Assembly (NCBI GenBank): GCA_030654965.1
Contig: JAURWL010000214.1
Location: 1-37,624 of the forward strand
Length of the DNA stretch: 37,624 nucleotides
Direction of reading: 5' to 3'
From: Dehalococcoidales bacterium
GTDB taxonomy: Bacteria > Chloroflexota > Dehalococcoidia > Dehalococcoidales > Fen-1064
Position numbers and translations under genes: made by a program. The notes beneath the pieces are model-generated. The model did no database searches, was not told where the DNA came from, and saw only the letters and a program-made list of their open reading frames with translations. This document shows positions 32,282-37,624 of this stretch, piece after piece. Positions within the stretch are counted from its first letter, which is position 1; each line of letters opens with the position of its first letter.

Positions 32282-32992
32282 ATGAACACAGTTGAATTAA
32301 AAGCGACAAAACGCCACATTGAGGGCAAGAAGGTAAAGGAACTGCGCCGTCAGGGCATTACTCCCGCTCACCTCTTCGGACCGGAAGTTGAATCGGTGTC
32401 TATCCAGGTGGATACTCCCAGTCTCAAGCGCACACTGGGGGAAGCCGGACGCACCAAGCTCATCAGCCTGCACATCGGTCGTGAAAAGAGCCCCCGAACC
32501 GTCATGGTACGCGAAGTGCAGATAGATTCATTGAAAGACGAAGTGCTCCATGTGGATTTCTATCAGGTACAGCTTACCGAAAACATCAAGGTTAACGTGC
32601 CTATTATCCTTACAGGTGATTCTGCCGCCGCCAAGGCGAAGGGCAACACCCTTGTCCAGGAACTGAACGAACTCACCATCGAGTGTCTACCGGCGAGCAT
32701 CCCCAGCGCGGTAGCAGTGGACGTCTCTCCGCTCGTGACCGCCGACCTGATGATACGTGTCAAAGACATCCAGGTCGCCAAAGAAGTGACCATTCTGAAT
32801 GACCCGGCGGTTGTGGTCGCTAGAATCGCCATCGAGGTGGTAGAGAAGGAAGTCGAGAAACCGAAGGCTGAAGGTGAAGCCGAAGGTGAAGCTGCTGAGG
32901 GTGAAGCCCCGGCGGAAGGCGAAGAGGCTAAGGGTAAGAAGGAACCCGCTGAGAAGGCGGAGAAAGCCGCCAAGCCCGAAAGGAAAGGCTAA
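32282..32992 (+). CDS. rplY: 50S ribosomal protein L25/Ctc (TL5 type)
   Basis: A 236-residue long-form L25. The N-terminal 5S-rRNA-binding domain (1-90) begins VELKATKRHIEGKKVKELRRQGITPAHLFGPE, and the TL5 beta-domain (about 95-190) holds VHFDFYQV-type VLHVDFYQVQLTENIKVNVPI. The last 45 residues are an acidic then basic tail with GEAEGEAAEGEAPAEGEEA and KGKKEPAEKAEKAAK. GGAGG 8 nt before ATG fixes the start; the frame is open 30 codons further upstream but that stretch is not coding. It binds 5S rRNA in the large subunit. In many bacteria it is followed by pth; here ilvE follows instead. Confidence 0.95.
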   Translation: MNTVELKATKRHIEGKKVKELRRQGITPAHLFGPEVESVSIQVDTPSLKRTLGEAGRTKLISLHIGREKSPRTVMVREVQIDSLKDEVLHVDFYQVQLTENIKVNVPIILTGDSAAAKAKGNTLVQELNELTIECLPASIPSAVAVDVSPLVTADLMIRVKDIQVAKEVTILNDPAVVVARIAIEVVEKEVEKPKAEGEAEGEAAEGEAPAEGEEAKGKKEPAEKAEKAAKPERKG

Positions 32993-33021
32993 GCCTTCTT
33001 CCTCAATCCGGCTGATTTCCC

Positions 33022-33050
33022 TTGCTTTCTCATTCGATACTGGCTATAAT
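33022..33050 (+). promoter_or_regulatory. Sigma-70-like promoter of ilvE-plsY
   Basis: TTGCTT (33022-33027) and a perfect TATAAT (33045-33050), spacing 17 nt. The ilvE start is 29 nt after the -10 box. Confidence 0.7.
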
Positions 33051-33079
33051 AGTGCCCAATTACATAGAGGAGTATTACG

Positions 33080-33988
33080 ATGCCGTCATACGCCTATTTT
33101 AAGAAAAAGATTATCCCGTTGGAGCAGGCGAATATCAATGTCATGACTAACTTCATGCATTACGGCACAGGCGTTTTTGAAGGCATCCGGGGAAACTGGA
33201 ACAAACAGCGCCGTCAGCTCTACCTCTTCCGCCTCAGGGAACACTACGAGCGGATGCTGAACGGATGTCAAATACTGAACATCGACATGCCTTACAGTCT
33301 GGACGAACTGTGCGATATTACGGTCAAGGTCACGGCAAAAAGCGCATTCGAAGAGGACATCTACGTGCGCCCCCTGGCTTACAAGAGCAGTGAAGCTCTG
33401 GGCGTACGCCTGCATAATCTTGAGGCGGACTTCCTTGTATTTGTATTCCCCTGGGGACCATATCTGGATACCGACCGCGCACGCTGTGTCGTGTCCTCGT
33501 GGCGTTTCCCTAAGGAAGTCCCCCGACAAAAACTCACCGGGCTTTATGTGACCAACGCTCTCGCCAAGACGGAAGCTGTTTCCGGTGGTTTTGACGAAGC
33601 CATTATGCTCAATGCCGATGGCTATGTGGCTGAGGGGAGTGGGGAAAACATCTTCCTGATGAAAAACGGCAAGCTTATCACCCCACCAGGCTCGGACGGT
33701 CCCCTCATTGGTATCACACGCAATACCGTGATACAGCTGGCAAAGAACGAACTCGGCATCGACACAATCGAGCGACATGTTGACCGAATCGAACTATATG
33801 CCGCCGATGAAATCTTCCTGACGGGCACCGCCGCTCATATCACTCCGGTGGCGGAGATTGACCGCCGTAAAATCGCCGGTGGTGAAATCGGGCCAGTCAC
33901 TAAAAAACTGCAGAAGCTCTACGCTGACATCATTGTGAACAAAAACACGAAGTACTCTTCGTGGTGCACCCCGGTCTATAAAAAGTAA
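33080..33988 (+). CDS. ilvE: Branched-chain amino acid aminotransferase
   Basis: A 302-residue fold-type IV PLP enzyme. Hallmarks: FMHYGTGVFEGIRG at the start, YVRPLAY, the Schiff-base lysine K151 in RQKLTGLYVTNALAKTEA, GFDEAIMLNADGYVAEGSGENIF with E185, and LTGTAAHITPV. It moves an amino group between glutamate and the 2-oxo acids of leucine, isoleucine and valine. The segment around K151 is slightly unusual (L-Y where most have N-Y), but the lysine is present. GAGGAG with a 7-nt spacer precedes ATG. plsY follows after 18 bases. Confidence 0.93.
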   Translation: MPSYAYFKKKIIPLEQANINVMTNFMHYGTGVFEGIRGNWNKQRRQLYLFRLREHYERMLNGCQILNIDMPYSLDELCDITVKVTAKSAFEEDIYVRPLAYKSSEALGVRLHNLEADFLVFVFPWGPYLDTDRARCVVSSWRFPKEVPRQKLTGLYVTNALAKTEAVSGGFDEAIMLNADGYVAEGSGENIFLMKNGKLITPPGSDGPLIGITRNTVIQLAKNELGIDTIERHVDRIELYAADEIFLTGTAAHITPVAEIDRRKIAGGEIGPVTKKLQKLYADIIVNKNTKYSSWCTPVYKK

Positions 33989-34006
33989 TAGACTCAGGAG
34001 GCTGAC

Positions 34007-34639
34007 ATGATTGTCAACGACTTCGTAACAGGGCTGGTAGCTCTGCTCATCGGGTATGCGCTCGGTTCAATACCAACCGCCTATCTCCTCACCAAATGGA
34101 AGACGGGCAAGGATATCCGCAAACTCGGGGGCGGGAATGTCGGCGGCTTTAATACCTTCAAAGAAGTTGGTATCTGGGCGGCTATTGCTGTCACCATCAT
34201 CGATATCGGCAAGGGCGCCGCGACGGTCGCCATCACCCACTACGCGCTCAATATGGAGCAGTCTTTTGTCCTCATAGCGGCGGCCGGGGCAGTGCTGGGG
34301 CACAACTGGATGCCCTGGCTGAAGTTCAGCGGCGGTAAGGGTATGGGCACCACTGTTGGGGCGCTGGTAATGATTATGCCGCTATATGGCTATCTGAAAG
34401 AACTGGCAATCTTCGGCGGAATAGTCGTCCTACCACTGCTTCTGACCCGCAATGTGGCGCTATCTATGGGGCTGGGATTGGTGGCACTGCCTTTCCTCGG
34501 CTGGTTGAGCATACATTCTGGACTCTTTGTTGTCTGGTCGCTGGTGGTGGGAATCATTATAGCCATCAAGTTTGCAAGCACAGCCATTACCATAATCGCC
34601 AAATCCACGAGTATCAAAGATTTCATCAAGGGACATTAA
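34007..34639 (+). CDS. plsY: Glycerol-3-phosphate acyltransferase PlsY (divergent motifs)
   Basis: A 210-residue integral membrane protein with five or more hydrophobic segments. The three PlsY active-site loops are recognisable: GSIPTAYLL and then GGGNVGGFNTFKEVG (usually GSGNIGATNVLRxxG), DIGKGAA, and GHNWMPWLKFSGGKGMGTTVG (usually GHxFPxxxxFxGGKGVAT). It transfers the acyl group of acyl-phosphate to glycerol 3-phosphate, the first step of membrane phospholipid synthesis. Loop 1 departs from consensus at two residues thought to bind phosphate. AGGAGG with a 5-nt spacer precedes ATG. It is coupled to ilvE, a pairing with no obvious metabolic link. Confidence 0.85.
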   Translation: MIVNDFVTGLVALLIGYALGSIPTAYLLTKWKTGKDIRKLGGGNVGGFNTFKEVGIWAAIAVTIIDIGKGAATVAITHYALNMEQSFVLIAAAGAVLGHNWMPWLKFSGGKGMGTTVGALVMIMPLYGYLKELAIFGGIVVLPLLLTRNVALSMGLGLVALPFLGWLSIHSGLFVVWSLVVGIIIAIKFASTAITIIAKSTSIKDFIKGH

Positions 34640-34903
34640 CAGGACAAAGTTCCAAATTCCAAGTAACAAATATCAAAGAATTCTCACTCGTGTCCATTCA
34701 GTTCCCGTACCTGGGATGTAATGAACTCTGGCTGGTTCATCCCTCGTTGTCATTCTGAGCGAAGCGAATGAATCTCGGGGTGGCATTTGACTGGATTCCC
34801 GATCAGAGCTTGCCCTGTACTTGATACAGGGTCGGGAATGACACGGCTGTTTGATTATTGACGATTGATATTTGGAATTTTCCCATCTATGGGTGAGCCA
34901 CAA
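34640..34903. repeat. Intergenic repeat block with nested hairpin
   Basis: This 318-base gene gap contains TGTCATTCTGAGCGAAGCGA (34749-34768), the well-known type of dispersed sequence that appears as CHSE-type peptides in shadow frames of many genomes. It is followed by a nested hairpin: ATTCCCGA/TCGGGAAT (34795-34839) enclosing CCCTGTA-cttga-TACAGGG (34813-34831). No gene is visible. Confidence 0.65.
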
Positions 34904-34930
34904 AAAGGGGCTTGAAAAACAAGCCCCTTT
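34904..34930. terminator. Bidirectional intrinsic terminator between plsY and rpsT
   Basis: AAAGGGGCTTG and CAAGCCCCTTT form a perfect 11-bp stem with an AAAAA loop; GTTTTT follows on the plus strand and TTGTGG on the minus strand. It sits 27 nt past the rpsT stop and serves convergent genes. Confidence 0.85.
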
Positions 34931-34957
34931 GTTTTTCTCTGGAACCAGAAAACGCAA

Positions 34958-35242
34958 CTACTTAGTCGCTGGTTTGGCGCTCTTTGCTTTGTTCAGCTTG
35001 GCAACCAGCCGCGCCTTACGCCGCGCCGTATTGTTGGAGTGAAGAACTCCTTTTACGCCGGCTTTATCAAGCTGGCTGGTCGCAGCGGCGACAGCTTTCT
35101 GCGCTTCCTCCAGCTTACCGGCGGTGATGAGCCGTTCCGCCTTACCGATATCGGTCTTAACACGGGTGCGCACATTCTTATTCCGCAATGTCCGCCTTGC
35201 GTCAGTCCTGATTTGTCGTTTTGAAGATGCAATATTCGGCAA
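34958..35242 (-). CDS. rpsT: 30S ribosomal protein S20
   Basis: A 94-residue S20: NIASSKRQIRTDARRTLRNKNVRTRVKT and the long helical bundle ending SNNTARRKARLVAKLNKAK, a normal primary 16S-binding protein of the small subunit. The start codon is TTG with AGGAGG 7 nt upstream; no ATG or GTG fits. In Escherichia coli rpsT also starts with UUG, and the weak start is part of autoregulation by S20; the same may hold here (inference). A short hairpin lies between relA and this gene. Confidence 0.95.
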   Translation of the reverse strand: MPNIASSKRQIRTDARRTLRNKNVRTRVKTDIGKAERLITAGKLEEAQKAVAAATSQLDKAGVKGVLHSNNTARRKARLVAKLNKAKSAKPATK

Positions 35243-35262
35243 TCTCTACCTCCTGTTTAAAA

Positions 35263-35276
35263 CCCCCACTTCGGGG
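35263..35276 (-). terminator. Short hairpin between the RelA/SpoT gene and rpsT
   Basis: CCCC-gaagt-GGGG followed by TTTT on the minus strand lies after the stop at 35290 and 20 nt ahead of the rpsT start. The stem is only 4 bp, so it is a weak terminator or possibly part of the rpsT leader. Confidence 0.35.
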
Positions 35277-35289
35277 AATTATTTCTGAT

Positions 35290-37482
35290 TTAATTCTGAG
35301 AATTGGGTCTGGTCGGGGCAGATTCTCCCGCCCGGGCAACACTGATGACCCCTTTTACGCCCTCAATCCTGCCCAGCATCCGGCTCAACTGTGACAGGTC
35401 CTCAATATCCATCGTGAGCAAAAAATATGTCTTCTGGTCAACCCGGTTGGAGACCGTCATGCTGGCGATGTTTACCTTTTCCGCCGCCACCATCGCGGTG
35501 ATGTCTCGCGCCAGTCCCACCCTGTCCCAGGCTTCCACTTCTACGCTCACGGGGTAAGTGCGGTCGCCATGCCCCCATTGAACCGTGACCAGTCTTTCCT
35601 TCTCTTCTTCGTTGATAACGTTCGCGCAGTCTTTACGGTGAATGCTGACACCACGACTGCGTGTCACAAATCCGATTATCTCATCTCCGGGCACAGGATT
35701 GCAACATTGCGCTAAATTGGTGAGCATATCCCCCACACCAAGCACTTTGATATGCAACGGTTGCTTTTTGGTGACGGGAGCTGTCTCAGGAATCTTGATT
35801 TCGGGTTCCGGTTCGGCGGAAAGCCTGGCGGCAATTTGCTGGGTGGTGATACCCCCGTAACCAAGGGAGGCGTAAAACTCATCGAGCGTTTCGTAACTGA
35901 AGAGTGCGGCGAGGTTGGTACGTTCGGTAAATTTAATGCCGAGGCTCCGCATGAACTTCTCCAGGATTTCCCGGCCGCGTTCGATGTTCTCCGTTTTCTC
36001 CTGCTTTGTAAACCACTGGCGGATTTTCGTGCGGGCGTGAGTTGTTTTTACATAACCAAGCTCAAGATTCAACCAGTCGCGGCTCGGCGCCCGCGGGTTT
36101 TTACTGGTCAGAATTTCCACGATGTCACCGTTGTTTAACTGATAATTGAGCGTCATCAGCCGACCGTTCACTTTAGCCCCGATACACCGGTTGCCCAGCT
36201 CGGTGTGAACGCGGTAGGCAAAATCGAGCGGGGTCGCCCCTTTAGGCAAATCCTTCACCTCGCCCTTGGGCGTGTAGACAAAGACCTGGTCCCCGAAAAC
36301 ATCCGTCCGTACCGATTCCAGGAACTCCTCCGCTCCACTCAACTCCCGGTGCCAGTCAACAAGCTGGCGCAACCATCCAATTCCTTCCTCGAAGCCCTTG
36401 TCCTGTTTACCACCCTCTTTGTATCGCCAGTGCACGGCGAAACCATATTCAGCGATATGGTGCATCTCGCGGGTGCGTATCTGGACTTCAAGCGGCATCG
36501 TGCGTTCACACATGACAGTATTATGGAGCGATTGATATCCGTTCATTTTAGGATTGGCAATGTAATCATCGAAGTGTTCGGGGAGTGGGTGCCAGAGAGT
36601 GTGCACGATACCAAGAGCGGTATAACAATCGGGGATGGTATTGACCACGACACGGAGGGCAAGCAGGTCGTGGATGTCATCAAAATCCTTACCCATCTGG
36701 GCGTATCGCTCAATCTTCTGGTAGATGCTGTAGATGTGCTTGGCGCGCCCGGTGACCTCTGCCTTTAAGCCCACCTTTTCGAATTCCTGTGTCAATTGCT
36801 GGCTGACCCTGTCGATAAACTGCTCGCGGTCGGCGCGTTTACCCGCCAGACGGTTGGCAATCTCGCGGTATTTTTCCGGGTCAAGGTAGCGGAAGGAGAG
36901 GTCTTCCAGTTGCCATTTCAATTCCCAGATGCCGAGCCGATGCGCCAGCGGCGCATAGATTTCCATTGTTTCGTGGGCGATTCTCTGCTGTTGCTCCGGA
37001 TTCAGGGCATGAAGAGTGCGCATATTATGCAGGCGGTCCGCCAGCTTGATAAAAACCACCCGGAGGTCTTCTGCCATCGCCACGAGCATCTTGCGCAGGT
37101 TCTCCGCTTGCCCGGCGCCGGCAAGAGCACCACCACGTTTTGTGGATTCATCCGGTGTAGCGAGGGAAATTTTACCGAGTTTGGTAGTGGCATCCACCAG
37201 TTTCGCAACTTCCGGACCGAATTTTTCGACAAGCTCACTATTGGCAACACCGCTGTTCTCTTCAACATCATGGAGGAGAGCGGCGGCGAGGGAACTGGCA
37301 TCGAGCTGAAGCCCGACCAGGATAAGAGCTACCTGGAGGGGATGTTCGATATACGGTTCGCCCGACTTTCTGACCTGCCCTTCGTGGGCTTCACGGGCAA
37401 ATTCATAGGCGCGCTGGATAATGACGACCTTCTCAGATGGAAGATACGCCTGCGCCTTTTCGATAAGCTCGTTGACCGTCAC
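35290..37482 (-). CDS. rel: Bifunctional (p)ppGpp synthetase/hydrolase, RelA/SpoT family
   Basis: A 730-residue long RSH with the full domain order: HD hydrolase (about 20-190), synthetase (about 230-370; GRAKHIYSIYQKI and GYQSLHNTV), TGS (about 395-455; VFVYTPKGEVKDLPKGATPLDFAYRVHT), helical and zinc-finger region (QCCNPVPGDEI ... HRKDC, about 600-640) and C-terminal ACT (about 650-720). It makes and degrades the stringent-response alarmone. The HD motif is HDVEEN (71-76) where active hydrolases have HDxxED, so the residue matching Rel_Seq D82 is N76; H47, H71, D72 and E75 are kept. Start GTG has GAGG about 8 nt upstream and a good promoter. Confidence 0.94.
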   Translation of the reverse strand: MTVNELIEKAQAYLPSEKVVIIQRAYEFAREAHEGQVRKSGEPYIEHPLQVALILVGLQLDASSLAAALLHDVEENSGVANSELVEKFGPEVAKLVDATTKLGKISLATPDESTKRGGALAGAGQAENLRKMLVAMAEDLRVVFIKLADRLHNMRTLHALNPEQQQRIAHETMEIYAPLAHRLGIWELKWQLEDLSFRYLDPEKYREIANRLAGKRADREQFIDRVSQQLTQEFEKVGLKAEVTGRAKHIYSIYQKIERYAQMGKDFDDIHDLLALRVVVNTIPDCYTALGIVHTLWHPLPEHFDDYIANPKMNGYQSLHNTVMCERTMPLEVQIRTREMHHIAEYGFAVHWRYKEGGKQDKGFEEGIGWLRQLVDWHRELSGAEEFLESVRTDVFGDQVFVYTPKGEVKDLPKGATPLDFAYRVHTELGNRCIGAKVNGRLMTLNYQLNNGDIVEILTSKNPRAPSRDWLNLELGYVKTTHARTKIRQWFTKQEKTENIERGREILEKFMRSLGIKFTERTNLAALFSYETLDEFYASLGYGGITTQQIAARLSAEPEPEIKIPETAPVTKKQPLHIKVLGVGDMLTNLAQCCNPVPGDEIIGFVTRSRGVSIHRKDCANVINEEEKERLVTVQWGHGDRTYPVSVEVEAWDRVGLARDITAMVAAEKVNIASMTVSNRVDQKTYFLLTMDIEDLSQLSRMLGRIEGVKGVISVARAGESAPTRPNSQN

Positions 37483-37514
37483 GACTCCCGCCTCACAACG
37501 CCTTTTGTAAATTT

Positions 37515-37543
37515 AGTATAGCGCAAGGAGACAGAAATGTCAT
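37515..37543 (-). promoter_or_regulatory. Sigma-70-like promoter of the RelA/SpoT gene
   Basis: On the minus strand ATGACA (37538-37543) and TATACT (37515-37520) are separated by 17 nt; each matches the consensus at 5 of 6 positions. The -10 box lies 32 nt before the GTG start. Confidence 0.6.
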
Positions 37544-37624
37544 TGCAGATGCAGTATTGTCACCTACCTGATGCGCGAGTGGTAATGACCATCCAGAACA
37601 GAACTAGATTCTGACCCCGACAGG

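Noticed and set aside
33086-33778. Minus-strand 230-codon frame antisense to ilvE
   Set aside because: A shadow of a clear aminotransferase gene; no family features.

Overview
The window looks like a chromosomal segment of an anaerobic Chloroflexota bacterium, most likely a Dehalococcoidia relative. This is an inference from the mix of genes (class III CoA-transferases, FmdB-type zinc ribbons, a DUF1616 membrane protein, ComEA/ComEC, small treble-cysteine proteins, GTG/TTG starts behind strong AGGAGG sites) and from the dispersed palindromic intergenic repeats; no rRNA is present to settle it.

Region 1 (1-8945, almost all minus strand) is a catabolic-looking accessory block. It holds a P-loop remnant, a 54-residue zinc ribbon, two adjacent CaiB/BaiF CoA-transferases, two FmdB-type zinc ribbons (one with a 4 x 13-residue repeat tail), a GC-richer alpha/beta-hydrolase with a PKD-like tail, a nitronate monooxygenase and a small methyltransferase. 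Region 2 (9220-11530) holds a HAD phosphatase and an ArsR regulator with a ChrA chromate transporter. Region 3 (11974-17062) is a recombination module: a divergent MmgE/PrpD protein, a tyrosine recombinase, an unknown helix-turn-helix protein and a second, paralogous tyrosine recombinase, all minus strand. It ends at a 47-bp fragment of a tRNA-Lys(UUU) gene that reads as an attachment site. The geometry of this fragment implies an integrated island extending leftward beyond base 1, with ordinary chromosome to the right.

Region 4 (17345-25921) is a surface-polysaccharide locus: DUF1616 membrane protein, Wzx-like flippase, two GT2 glycosyltransferases, two NAD-dependent sugar epimerases, a methyltransferase, a gmd gene cut after 47 codons, and two decayed IS3-family transposases next to that truncation. 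Its intergenic spaces are full of short CTCCC(C)TTT/AAAGGG(G)AG and TACTTG(A/T)TAC palindromes.

Region 5 (26514-37543) is housekeeping: comEA-comEC behind a consensus sigma-70 promoter, dinB, an SDR oxidoreductase, rplY (L25), ilvE-plsY, and convergent rpsT (UUG start) and a long RelA/SpoT gene whose hydrolase motif reads HDxxEN instead of HDxxED. Three small genes (54, 35 and 52 codons) and several starts were resolved by reading ribosome-binding sites directly.

The most interesting items are the tRNA-bounded island with paired paralogous recombinases, the CoA-transferase pair in which only one partner keeps the catalytic aspartate, the Rel HDxxEN substitution, and a 20-nt palindromic insertion inside a transposase remnant.
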